DNA from: Affinundibacterium seohonense
GTDB lineage: Bacteria; Pseudomonadota; Gammaproteobacteria; Burkholderiales; Burkholderiaceae_D
Length of the DNA stretch: 64,000 nt
Reading direction: 5' to 3'
Assembly: GCF_014284305.1 (NCBI RefSeq)
Contig: NZ_JACOFW010000010.1
Span: forward strand, 1-64,000
In this document: piece after piece, positions 54,916-63,545 of the stretch
How positions within the stretch are numbered: position 1 is the first letter of the stretch
Layout of the letters: every line of letters starts with the position of its first letter
The notes under the pieces: model-generated
Seen by the model: only the letters and a program-made list of their open reading frames with translations
Told to the model about the DNA's origin: nothing
Databases searched by the model: none
Program-made: the position numbers and the translations under genes

Positions 54916-55365
54916 ATGGCGACACAATATATTATGCAGCGTGATAGTGGTGGTTGGCGCTTACAGGTTTGGCTTGCTTTTGGTTTAGCGGTGACGGCTT
55001 GCGGTGCTGGTGTGATTCAATTGCCTGGCCAAGAGTTAGATCGCGCATTCCTTGCGCTCGGCTTATTTTTTAGTTTATTTGCCTGTTTCACTGTCGCTAA
55101 AATGATTCGCGACAATCGCGATGGGGCAGTCGATACGGCATCTTGGACGATGACGGTGTGGACGGGATTCGCTGCCGCGATATTACTAACTGCCTGGGGC
55201 TTGTGGCGTATGAATATTCCGGTATGGGAAAAAAACTATATGGTGGTGAGTTGGTTATTCTTGATCAGTTCTTCTTTCACATTGGCGAAAACTGTGCGCG
55301 ATGCCCATGAGGCCGAGATCATGGCGCGTTCTAATTTTGTCAGTGATGAATTAAAAAGTGAATAG
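54916..55365 (+). CDS. YiaA/YiaB family inner membrane protein
   Basis: The 149-residue protein has four hydrophobic helices arranged as two similar halves: WLAFGLAVTACGAGV...FTVAKMIRDNRDG and WTGFAAAILLTAWGLWRM...FTLAKTVRDAHEA. The repeated (F)T(V/L)AK(M/T)(I/V)RD motif shows an internal duplication typical of YiaA. Function in the family is unknown. GAGGAGAG gives a strong ribosome-binding site. It is probably co-transcribed with the TelA-like gene. Confidence 0.85.
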   Translation: MATQYIMQRDSGGWRLQVWLAFGLAVTACGAGVIQLPGQELDRAFLALGLFFSLFACFTVAKMIRDNRDGAVDTASWTMTVWTGFAAAILLTAWGLWRMNIPVWEKNYMVVSWLFLISSSFTLAKTVRDAHEAEIMARSNFVSDELKSE

Positions 55366-55424
55366 CTTAGCTCCTTCGTTTTGACCGCAGTTTTAAAGCG
55401 TGTTTAGTGTCGATTTTCATCAGC

Positions 55425-55459
55425 CGCATCGCCGTAAAAATTGCTAAGGCGGCGATGCG
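55425..55459. terminator. hairpin between convergent genes
   Basis: CGCATCGCCG (55425-55434) and CGGCGATGCG (55450-55459) form a perfect 10-bp GC-rich stem between the convergent YiaA-like and sulfotransferase genes. There is no clear T tract on the plus side and five A residues in the loop, so bidirectional termination is possible but not certain. Confidence 0.5.
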
Positions 55460-55489
55460 TGGGGCTTGCGAGACTTTGGGAAATGGTGT

Positions 55490-56491
55490 CTATCTGGATT
55501 GTTGAAGACGCAGGCCTTCCAGTTGCGCGTATAAAGCTTGCGTGTGCGCTAAAAAAGGATGCGGTGCTCGTACCTCCAACTTTTCTGCAAAATTTTGTTG
55601 CGGATGTTTTGAGTGAAACGACGCACGGTGACGCAGACTTTGTAATTCGTCTTCTGTGCATTTGATATGTAAATCAGGCAAACATTTCTCCCAAACCACA
55701 GTCGGTAATTCGGCATAATTAATCAAGTGTAATTGTCGATTATCGGCATGCTGCAGAGCCGCTAATAGATATTGATCTAACACGCGCAAACAATAAGCAT
55801 CGAGGTCACTGATTTGGACATCGTGTTGATCTACTTGAATATTGCCTAGGTCGATAAAGTTCGGAATCATCTGTGGGCCGCGTTGTTTTTGATGTGACGC
55901 CAACACTTCCTGCGGCTGTCGGTACAAAAACAATACAGGCACATCGGGATAGGCTTGTCTGATGAAGTCGAGTCGGTCGATGTGCCAACTATCAAATTTG
56001 ATGATGAAATGGGATTCACGATCGAAGCGCTTTTGTCCCAGTACGGCAATCAATTGACGAAAAATCGTGATTTGCTCCTCGTTTATCTCCTTGCCTTTGC
56101 AATAGTTCCTAAAAAACTGATCCACGACAGGCGGTTCGGAGAGTACGATGCACTGCTCTAATGAGGCCAGCATTTGCGTTAGTAGGGTCGAGCCACATCG
56201 CGAAATATGAAATACGAACGCGGTGGGAGCGATGTATTCCTCGATACTAGCCAAGGAAGCTTTACCAGTCTTGCAGACGCGTCGGAGGTTCCGATCTTGT
56301 GCATCCAATGAGTTCTGAAAAAATGAATCGGTGAAGCGTTGTTGCCCCATATCACGCCAAAACACCTCATCCGGATGCTTGCTGATGAGGACTGGATACC
56401 AGTTTTTTAAGCTTTCGAGATCGGTCACGTCGACTGATTGTCCTCGGATAAAGGATCGTTCTACGCTGCTAAAGCCAGTTTGTTGGGACAT
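55490..56491 (-). CDS. sulfotransferase-family protein
   Basis: The 333-residue cytoplasmic protein has the sulfotransferase-type 5'-phosphosulfate loop FHISRCGSTLLTQMLAS at about residues 96-112 and a 3'-phosphate region PDVPVLFLYRQPQEVLASH. The first in-frame start at 56539 has no ribosome-binding site, and the MSQQTGFSS start at 56491 is preferred, though its upstream site is also weak. The acceptor is unknown; no sulfate-activation genes are seen nearby. It is monocistronic. Confidence 0.75.
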   Translation of the reverse strand: MSQQTGFSSVERSFIRGQSVDVTDLESLKNWYPVLISKHPDEVFWRDMGQQRFTDSFFQNSLDAQDRNLRRVCKTGKASLASIEEYIAPTAFVFHISRCGSTLLTQMLASLEQCIVLSEPPVVDQFFRNYCKGKEINEEQITIFRQLIAVLGQKRFDRESHFIIKFDSWHIDRLDFIRQAYPDVPVLFLYRQPQEVLASHQKQRGPQMIPNFIDLGNIQVDQHDVQISDLDAYCLRVLDQYLLAALQHADNRQLHLINYAELPTVVWEKCLPDLHIKCTEDELQSLRHRASFHSKHPQQNFAEKLEVRAPHPFLAHTQALYAQLEGLRLQQSR

Positions 56492-57327
56492 GATTTTGAT
56501 AGAGAATAAAATAAAGGTGTTTTTCGGCTTGAATAGCACAGAGCTTTTTATAGGTTGGGCGAGTTAATCGAGTGTCAGCCATTCTGACTCAGCGTCGTTA
56601 TCCGTGTAACTATTTTCGTTCGAAACAATCTCATGCCGTGAATCTTGATTGTAACTACCCTAGTTTTCCGACAACTCTTTTTTCACAACTGAGGAAAAAC
56701 ATGAATGCTAGTGATAGTGTAGATCTTCTTTTGATTTTGAATTCTGATTTTAGTCGAATCAAATACTTACATTAAAACGCTCAAGCCACATTTGAACAAA
56801 AAAATTAGCCAACTCAGAATTCCTCATCGTTTTGTTTACTTAATTCTGAGTTCATGAGTACGGCAAGTTTCTTAGGTGTTTTTTCGTCGATGTTTCCCAC
56901 ACAATCAAGTGCCGAGTACGATGCATGTCGATCGATTTTGTGAGAGTGCTTCATTACAGGAAGTGCTAGCTCATTATAGGTAACTCACAGACGAAGCCTG
57001 ACTCTAATTGCTGGAGGAAGACTACCATCTGTATGAAAGAGTGTTATTTGACTTCTCTCCAGCAGTGGATTTTTCCTAGTTCAGTAGACATGTAATAGTA
57101 TCTGAAGAGTTAGGGGAAGTCCGGTTCGACACTTTGAACTAAGTTCAATACACAACAGCGGATTAGCTGTACCGCTACAACCACAGTTGTCCACATGAAG
57201 CGCTCAGCTACGTCCTCGCTATTCGCTACTGTGATAAGCTATTCTTCGATGTTTGTATCGGAGTGGCACAAGACTTTGTCGGAATTTCACCTGATGATGT
57301 TATCTATATTTACGTGGGAAGATTGCA
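56492..57327. other. 836-bp gene-poor region
   Basis: No supported gene is seen here. Open frames are short (a 67-codon one at 56572-56775 has no ribosome-binding site or family features). Two inverted repeats are present: AACTCAGAATT (56811-56821) / AATTCTGAGTT (56842-56852), and TGCTGGAG (57009-57016) / CTCCAGCA (57057-57064). The lack of genes next to a possible acquired module suggests decayed or inserted DNA, but I could not identify a source element. Confidence 0.45.
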
Positions 57328-60327
57328 ATGACTGCAAACTTGGCTAGCGGCGCGTTGAAGTCGATCTGGAAATATGGGTTTCGATGGCTTTTGCTGCTCT
57401 TGTCTGCTGCTGCCGGTGCCGAGCCATCTTCAATACGTGTTGTCACTGACAATAACTACCCTCCTTACGTTGTCCTCGGTGCGAACGGTGTCCCTGAGGG
57501 CTACGTTGTTGACTTGTGGCGGCTTTGGGAGCGCAAGACTGGAATTAAGGTTGACTTCAATGCCATACAATGGTCTGAGGCTCAACGCGCCATGCATGAT
57601 CAACAAGCGGACGTGATCGACATGATTTTCCGCACCCCGGTTCGTGAGCAGTTGTATGACTTTTCAGAGCCCTATGCCACATTACCAGCCAGTATTTATG
57701 TAGATAGTTCTATCCATGGTGTAAAAGGCATTGAGTCTGTACGTGGCTTCACCATAGGAGTGCAACGTGGCGATGCCTGTGTGGACACATTAGTCAATCA
57801 AGGCGTCACAAGCTTTCTTGCTTTTAAAAATTATGACGACATGTTGAGTGCTGCCAAAGAAGGGCAGATCAAGATGTTCTGCATGGACGACGATCCTGCC
57901 AGTTACTATCTTTATCTGCATCGAGCCCAGCTTCGATTTGCACGTGCCTTCAAACTTTACGAAGGGCAATTCCATTGGGCTGTCAACCGTGGTAACAAGG
58001 AAACCTATTCGCTCATTCAACGAGGCATGGCGCTCATTACTGCCGCAGAACGCAAGGAATTGCGCGATAAATGGTTTAGCGAGCCGTTTGAGTTCCGCCC
58101 TTATTTACGCATAATTCTGATTGTTGTTTTGGCCGCTTTTGGCGTGACCATCGTTGCTGGCCTTTGGATTATGCTACTTCGTCGGGCCGTTAGAGCAAGA
58201 ACTGCTGAGATTTTGCAAAAGCATGAACAGCTTCAAATAGCAGCCCGCGATTTGCGAAAAGAAGAGGCACTCCTGCGTGCAATTATTGACAGCAGTCCCG
58301 ATGCGATGTCCCTTAAAAGTCCAGATGGAATCTATCTAGATTGCAATGCACAGATGCTTTCAGCGCTAAACCGATCTAAAGCAGAGGTGATTGGGCAATC
58401 TGATGAAGCTATTTTTGAAGACAGAAGCTTGGTACATGCCATACGAGATAATGATCGCGAGGTGCTACGTAACGGCCAGCCGCTTCAATACGAGACCATC
58501 ATTGCTACCGAAGATGGTTCCAACCGCAATCTTGAGGTTGTTAAAGTGCTTGTTCATGATGCGCAAGGTGCGCCAGCGGGTATTTTAACGGTAGCGCGCG
58601 ACGTGACCGAACGCCGTCAAATTGAAAGCGAGTTGCGAATATCCGCCGTGGCTTTCGAGGCACACGATGGCATGATGATTATCGATGCCAATGGGGTGAT
58701 CGAACGTGTCAATTCCTCGTTCGCCCGCATAACTGGCTATCCGCCAGAAGAAGTGGTCGGTCGGACACCTAGCTTTTTGCAGCCAGGATTGCAGCTGCCA
58801 CAGTTCTATCAAGAAATGTGGAGCACCTTATTGAGTGATGGCTACTGGCAAGGAGAAGTTGTCGACAGGCACAAAGAGGGGCGTTACTACTCCCTACGAT
58901 TGTCCATTTCCAAGGTGACCGATGCAGAGGGCCAGACCCTTCGCTATGTTGGCAACTTACAAGACATCACAGCAGAAAAGGCTGCACAAGAGCTCGCAGA
59001 GCATCGCAGGTTGTTTGATGCTTTGACCGATCTTCCGAATCGATATTTGATTGAGAGGCATATCACCAATGCCCTAAATCAAATCTCAGCAAATCAGAAT
59101 AGCTGTGCAGTAATGATGATTGACCTTGATTTTTTTCATAAGGTCAACGATTCACTAGGACATGGCATTGGTGATCGTTTGCTTATTGAAATGGCCCAGC
59201 GCTTAAGTCATGAAGCACGTGACAGTGATATGGTCGGCCGCTTCGGTGGGGATAATTTCGTTCTCGTCGCGGAGAAACTTGGAGAGGATTCTGAAAGGAT
59301 CGCTGAAGCAGCACTAGGCCTTGCCGAGACAATCCGTCGGGCACTCGAGATGCCAGTTTTAGTCGAGGGACACCGTATTATATGCACTGCCTCGATTGGA
59401 ATTGCCTTTCATAACGACGGCCAAGTTGGAAATTCCGAGGCTTTGCTAAGGCAGGCTGAGATAGCGATGTACGAGGCCAAGACGAACGGGCGCAACGCGG
59501 TCCGTTTTTTCGAGTCCGTTATGCAGACTGAAATTGATCGACGCCGTCAGATCGAAAACGAATTGCGCGAGGCCATCGACCAGAATCAGTTGGTTCTGTT
59601 CTACCAATTACAGGTCAATGAACGCTGCCAACCCATCGGTGCGGAAGCTTTAGTGCGATGGTTTCATCCGCAGCGTGGCATTATTTCCCCAGGAGAATTT
59701 ATTCCTTTAGCGGAAGAAACTGGATTGATAGAGCCGATTGGTCGCTGGGCGCTGGCGACGGCCTGCCGCCAAATCGCAGAATGGGCACACAACCCAGCAA
59801 CGTGTGAACTTGTCGTCGCGGTGAACATCAGCCCACGACAATTGAAATCCGCGAACATCGTGGGCGAAGTCATTTCTATCGTCAGGAAAGCAGGTGTTCC
59901 GGCTCAAAAATTGAAGCTTGAAATTACCGAGAGTATGGCCATAGACAACCTCAATGATTCCATGGCCAAACTAGAAGCGCTCAAGTCGGCCGGATTTCAG
60001 ATCTCGCTTGATGACTTCGGAACAGGCAATTCCTCGCTCAATGTGCTGACCAAATTACCCTTGACGCAATTAAAAATTGACAAATCATTTGTTGATAATC
60101 TCCCCAACAACCACCGTGACGCTATGGTGGCTCAGACAATCATCAACATGGGGCAAGGTTTGGACTTGCACGTAATAGCAGAAGGCGTTGAGTCCGAGGC
60201 ACAATTCAATTACTTGCTGGATATTGGTTGCCCAGCCTTTCAGGGCTATTACTTTGGGAAGCCCGTTTCCGCCGACTTGTTCGAGGCACATCTGCGTGAG
60301 TTGGAGACAGCGGAGACACAAGCATGA
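57328..60327 (+). CDS. SBP3-TM-PAS-PAS-GGDNF-EAL c-di-GMP signalling receptor
   Basis: A 999-residue sensor. Order: signal peptide (about 1-33); periplasmic solute-binding family 3 domain (about 35-255, IRVVTDNNYPPYVVLG); membrane helix (about 258-282); two PAS domains (about 313-430 and 435-550); diguanylate-cyclase-type domain with GGDNF at 640-644 instead of GGDEF and an RDSD inhibitory-site motif five residues before it; EAL domain with E773-A-L, ITESMA, DDFGTGNSS and LKIDKSFV. The altered GGDNF suggests weak or no cyclase activity, while the EAL signature set looks complete, so it probably degrades c-di-GMP in response to a periplasmic amino acid-like or small ligand. Its stop overlaps the next gene's start (ATGA). 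Confidence 0.9.
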   Translation: MTANLASGALKSIWKYGFRWLLLLLSAAAGAEPSSIRVVTDNNYPPYVVLGANGVPEGYVVDLWRLWERKTGIKVDFNAIQWSEAQRAMHDQQADVIDMIFRTPVREQLYDFSEPYATLPASIYVDSSIHGVKGIESVRGFTIGVQRGDACVDTLVNQGVTSFLAFKNYDDMLSAAKEGQIKMFCMDDDPASYYLYLHRAQLRFARAFKLYEGQFHWAVNRGNKETYSLIQRGMALITAAERKELRDKWFSEPFEFRPYLRIILIVVLAAFGVTIVAGLWIMLLRRAVRARTAEILQKHEQLQIAARDLRKEEALLRAIIDSSPDAMSLKSPDGIYLDCNAQMLSALNRSKAEVIGQSDEAIFEDRSLVHAIRDNDREVLRNGQPLQYETIIATEDGSNRNLEVVKVLVHDAQGAPAGILTVARDVTERRQIESELRISAVAFEAHDGMMIIDANGVIERVNSSFARITGYPPEEVVGRTPSFLQPGLQLPQFYQEMWSTLLSDGYWQGEVVDRHKEGRYYSLRLSISKVTDAEGQTLRYVGNLQDITAEKAAQELAEHRRLFDALTDLPNRYLIERHITNALNQISANQNSCAVMMIDLDFFHKVNDSLGHGIGDRLLIEMAQRLSHEARDSDMVGRFGGDNFVLVAEKLGEDSERIAEAALGLAETIRRALEMPVLVEGHRIICTASIGIAFHNDGQVGNSEALLRQAEIAMYEAKTNGRNAVRFFESVMQTEIDRRRQIENELREAIDQNQLVLFYQLQVNERCQPIGAEALVRWFHPQRGIISPGEFIPLAEETGLIEPIGRWALATACRQIAEWAHNPATCELVVAVNISPRQLKSANIVGEVISIVRKAGVPAQKLKLEITESMAIDNLNDSMAKLEALKSAGFQISLDDFGTGNSSLNVLTKLPLTQLKIDKSFVDNLPNNHRDAMVAQTIINMGQGLDLHVIAEGVESEAQFNYLLDIGCPAFQGYYFGKPVSADLFEAHLRELETAETQA

Positions 60328-61643
60328 GTGCGGCCACAATCTTTGCCTGCCGGAATGTGATCTTTGCACTGTTTGCCGTGATTGCAATGCCAGTCTCAGC
60401 GGTCACGTTGATCGTGGCTACAGTGAACAATCAGCACATGATCCAAATGAGGTCAATGAGTGATGAGTTTGAGCGATCAAATCCGGCGATCAAGATCCGT
60501 TGGGTTACGCTGACCGAATCTCAATTGCGACAAGCGGTGAGTAGCAGCATCGCAACAAAAAACCAGCAGTTTGATGTCGTGACAATTGGTACTTACGAGG
60601 CGCCAATCTGGGCAAAAAAAGGTTGGCTTAAGCCGCTTCAATTACCGGCGGAAGATCTCGATGACATGCTCCCTAATATCCGGGAAGGGCTCTCACACCA
60701 AGGTCAGCTCTATGGCTCACCGATTTACGGCGAAAGTTCAATGCTCTACTACCGCAAGGACCTCTTCGCGCGAGCTAAGTTAGTTATGCCGGCCAAACCT
60801 AACTGGTCCGACATTGCACATTTTGCAGCCCAACTGAATGATCCTAAGGGCAACGTGCATGGCATCTGCCTGCGCGCCAAGGCTGGTTGGGGTGAAAATA
60901 TGACACTCTTGGCGACTATCGTGAATGCGTTTGGTGGCCAGTGGTTCGATATGCGATGGCAGCCGCAATTAAATAGCCAAGCCTGGAAAGATGCATTAGA
61001 ACTTTATGTCAATTTGTTGCGGCGCTACGGGCCACCGGACGCCGTGAAGCGAGGCTATAACGAAAACCTCTCGCTATTCCAAAGTGGTCGCTGTGCGATC
61101 TGGGTTGACGCCACAGTCGCTGCAGGTTTTCTTCTTGATCCCAAACAGAATCGGCTAGCGCATACCGTTGGCTTCGCTCGGGCACCAATTGGTATTACAG
61201 ATAAGGGATCAAGTTGGCTCTGGGCATGGGCTCTTGCTATCCCCTCCGACATCTCTGATGTTCAAGCAATTGCAGCCCACAAGTTTGTTACATGGGCGAG
61301 TTCGAGTGACTATATCAAGCGGGTTGTAGAACTTCGTGGATGGGGGCTTGTACCGTCAGGCACTCGGGCTTCGATCTATGCAAATCGAAATTTTCAGCGA
61401 GCAGCGCCGTGGTCAAATCTTGAGCTTGACGCGATTCGCTCGGCGAATCCAAGAAATGCGACCTTGCATCCAAATCCATACCTAGGGATTCAATTCGCTA
61501 CCATCCCAGAGTTCGTCGCTATTGGTGACCAAGTTGGTCAACTAGTCTCTGAAGCCGTAACAGGGAAAATCAGTGTGGTAGATGTAATGGCGCAAGGACA
61601 GCGAATTGCTGAGCGCCAAATGAGGTCAGCCTCACCACCTTGA
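60324..61643 (+). CDS. orphan ABC-type sugar/polyol substrate-binding protein
   Basis: A 439-residue family 1 extracellular binding protein with a signal peptide ending near MPVSA. VTLIVATVNNQHMIQMRSMSDEFE and YGSPIYGESSMLYYRKDLF resemble SmoE/MtlE-type sorbitol-mannitol binding proteins. No permease or ATPase genes are in the window, so it is not part of a complete ABC importer here. Its start is fused to the stop of the c-di-GMP receptor gene, suggesting it works as a ligand-delivery or co-sensing protein for that receptor. The ligand is unknown. Confidence 0.83.
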   Translation: MSAATIFACRNVIFALFAVIAMPVSAVTLIVATVNNQHMIQMRSMSDEFERSNPAIKIRWVTLTESQLRQAVSSSIATKNQQFDVVTIGTYEAPIWAKKGWLKPLQLPAEDLDDMLPNIREGLSHQGQLYGSPIYGESSMLYYRKDLFARAKLVMPAKPNWSDIAHFAAQLNDPKGNVHGICLRAKAGWGENMTLLATIVNAFGGQWFDMRWQPQLNSQAWKDALELYVNLLRRYGPPDAVKRGYNENLSLFQSGRCAIWVDATVAAGFLLDPKQNRLAHTVGFARAPIGITDKGSSWLWAWALAIPSDISDVQAIAAHKFVTWASSSDYIKRVVELRGWGLVPSGTRASIYANRNFQRAAPWSNLELDAIRSANPRNATLHPNPYLGIQFATIPEFVAIGDQVGQLVSEAVTGKISVVDVMAQGQRIAERQMRSASPP

Positions 61644-62050
61644 TTCTTTGGGCACACTCGAAATCGACCAATGAGGGGGCGACAAAATCTAGGAGCACTT
61701 TTAAAGACGTATTTGCATTCCACTTCCCAACAGGGAAGGCTCATCTATCACACATGATGGACTGTTTCGATGGCATGGTTGTGAGCTGGTCGATTGGTTT
61801 AAGCTTAGACGCAGACTTGGTGAATGCAATGTTGAAACCTGCCATCGAGACGGTTGGCAATAATGCTTACAACGCGATCGCCCACTCGGATCGAGATGGT
61901 CACTACCGATGGCCAGATGGGATATCACGTGTTGATAACGCTTGTATGATCCGCTCCCCGGATAAGGCCGTCTGTGAATGATTTATTGGAAGACTGAGGG
62001 TTGAGATGGTCTATCCGTGCGGTTGGTGTTCGATAACAATTGCACAAATC
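61640..62050 (+). pseudogene. IS3-family transposase (OrfB) remnant
   Basis: The reading frame contains typical IS3 OrfB integrase-core pieces: FAFHFPTGKAHLSHMMDCFDGMVVSWSIG (first catalytic Asp region), NAIAHSDRDGHYRWP (second Asp), and DKAVCE just before an in-frame TGA at 61979-61981. The same frame resumes with FIGRLRVEMVYPCGW and SITIAQI, so the stop replaces the Gly codon of the usual EGFFGRLKNE. The 5' half of orfB and the rest of the element are missing. It begins at the stop codon of the preceding binding protein gene and marks past mobile DNA next to this module. Confidence 0.82.
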
Positions 62051-62278
62051 CGAGCGAGCCAAGCGCAAATAGCATTGTCTAGATGTTTATCAAAGAATTT
62101 TGGGACTTGGGTGATTAAGCCAGTGAGTCAAAGTTGCGTGGATATTTTTCTTTGTTTGAGTTTAGATTTAAATGAAAAAAATTCAGAATTAAAAGAATTT
62201 CGACAATTTCGACAACATGCACCGAAATACGAAACACATCAATTTTAAAAAAAGTGAAAATCGTGCTTGCCAAAACTA
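62051..62278. other. intergenic region between IS remnant and the recA promoter
   Basis: AT-rich sequence with no supported gene. It may hold further decayed IS DNA; no terminal inverted repeat was found by eye. Confidence 0.4.
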
Positions 62279-62295
62279 CTGATTTTTTATACAGT
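62267..62295 (+). promoter_or_regulatory. recA promoter
   Basis: TTGCCA (62267-62272), a 17-bp spacer and TACAGT (62290-62295) form a plausible sigma-70 promoter. It is overlapped by the LexA box. Confidence 0.65.
62279..62294. promoter_or_regulatory. LexA (SOS) box of recA
   Basis: CTGATTTTTTATACAG has the CTG-N10-CAG form of the gamma/betaproteobacterial LexA site. It covers the spacer and -10 region of the recA promoter, so bound LexA would block transcription. Confidence 0.82.
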
Positions 62296-62367
62296 GTCGT
62301 TCATGCAGTGGTTTGAAGCAGCAAATTTACAAAAAACGTAGTCAATTGCACTTACCTGAGAGATATT

Positions 62368-63405
62368 ATGGACGATAGAAAATCTGATAACGGCACCGAT
62401 AAAAGTAAAGCATTGGCTGCTGCGCTTGCGCAAATTGAGAAACAATTTGGTAAAGGCTCCATCATGCGTCTGGCTGATGGCGCAACGGTTGAAGAAGTTC
62501 AAGTGGTCTCCACTGGTTCTTTAGGGCTCGATATTGCACTGGGCGTCGGTGGCTTGCCACGTGGCCGCGTGATCGAAATTTATGGTCCAGAGTCTTCAGG
62601 TAAAACAACGATGACTCTGCAAGTGATTGCGGAGATGCAAAAATTAGGTGGTACTTGTGCGTTTATCGATGCGGAACATGCTCTCGATGTCGGCTACGCG
62701 CAAAAGCTAGGTGTTAACTTGAATGATCTGTTGATCTCTCAGCCAGATACCGGTGAGCAAGCGTTGGAAATTACAGATGCTTTGGTACGTTCTGGCAGCG
62801 TTGATCTGATTGTGATCGACTCTGTTGCAGCCTTAACGCCAAAAGCTGAAATTGAAGGCGATATGGGTGATTCTTTGCCTGGCTTGCAAGCACGTCTGAT
62901 GTCTCAAGCTCTGCGTAAATTAACGGGTAGTATTAATCGCACTAACACCACAGTGATTTTTATTAATCAAATCCGTATGAAAATTGGTGTGATGTTCGGT
63001 AGCCCAGAGACCACGACAGGCGGTAATGCACTCAAATTCTACGCCTCTGTACGTTTAGATATTCGTCGTACTGGATCTATCAAAGCCGGCGATGAAGTGA
63101 TTGGTAACGAAACCAAAGTCAAAGTCGTGAAGAATAAAGTTGCGCCACCATTCAAAGAAGCGCATTTCGACATTCTTTACGGTGCGGGCACGTCACGCGA
63201 AGGCGAGATTCTGGATTTAGGTGCTGATTGCAAGATTGTTGAAAAATCTGGTTCTTGGTATAGCTATAACGGTGAAAAAATTGGTCAAGGTAAGGATAAT
63301 GCGCGTAATTTCTTGATTGAACGTCCAGCTTTGGCACATGAAATTGAAAACAAAGTGCGTGCGCAATTGGGTGTGCCATTGTTGCCTGCATTAGCTGCAG
63401 AATAA
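62368..63405 (+). CDS. recA: recombinase RecA
   Basis: RecA forms filaments on single-stranded DNA, drives strand exchange and triggers LexA cleavage. The 345-residue protein is full length: N-terminal [21 protein letters not shown], Walker [10 protein letters not shown], Walker B region [19 protein letters not shown], and the L2 loop region [29 protein letters not shown] LexA box overlaps its promoter, and recX follows after a terminator. Confidence 0.98.
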   Translation: MDDRKSDNGTDKSKALAAALAQIEKQFGKGSIMRLADGATVEEVQVVSTGSLGLDIALGVGGLPRGRVIEIYGPESSGKTTMTLQVIAEMQKLGGTCAFIDAEHALDVGYAQKLGVNLNDLLISQPDTGEQALEITDALVRSGSVDLIVIDSVAALTPKAEIEGDMGDSLPGLQARLMSQALRKLTGSINRTNTTVIFINQIRMKIGVMFGSPETTTGGNALKFYASVRLDIRRTGSIKAGDEVIGNETKVKVVKNKVAPPFKEAHFDILYGAGTSREGEILDLGADCKIVEKSGSWYSYNGEKIGQGKDNARNFLIERPALAHEIENKVRAQLGVPLLPALAAE

Positions 63406-63457
63406 TAAAACTCCTTCGAGTTTTACTCTAAGTCTTGTATAGATCACGTTAGTCTTG

Positions 63458-63495
63458 AGTCGATTGCTTGGTAACAAGTGGTCGACTTTTTTTAT
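63458..63495 (+). terminator. terminator after recA
   Basis: Stem AGTCGA (63458-63463) / TCGACT (63482-63487) with an inner CTTG/CAAG pairing is followed by TTTTTTT. A weaker hairpin AAAACTC/GAGTTTT (63407-63424) sits directly after the recA stop. Confidence 0.8.
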
Positions 63496-63545
63496 TTTTT
63501 TTCGATATTTGTAATACCGAGCTACAGTGTTTGTAAGTCTTTGAC

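Noticed and set aside
56572..56775. 67-codon frame in the gene-poor region
   Set aside because: No start signal or recognisable protein features.
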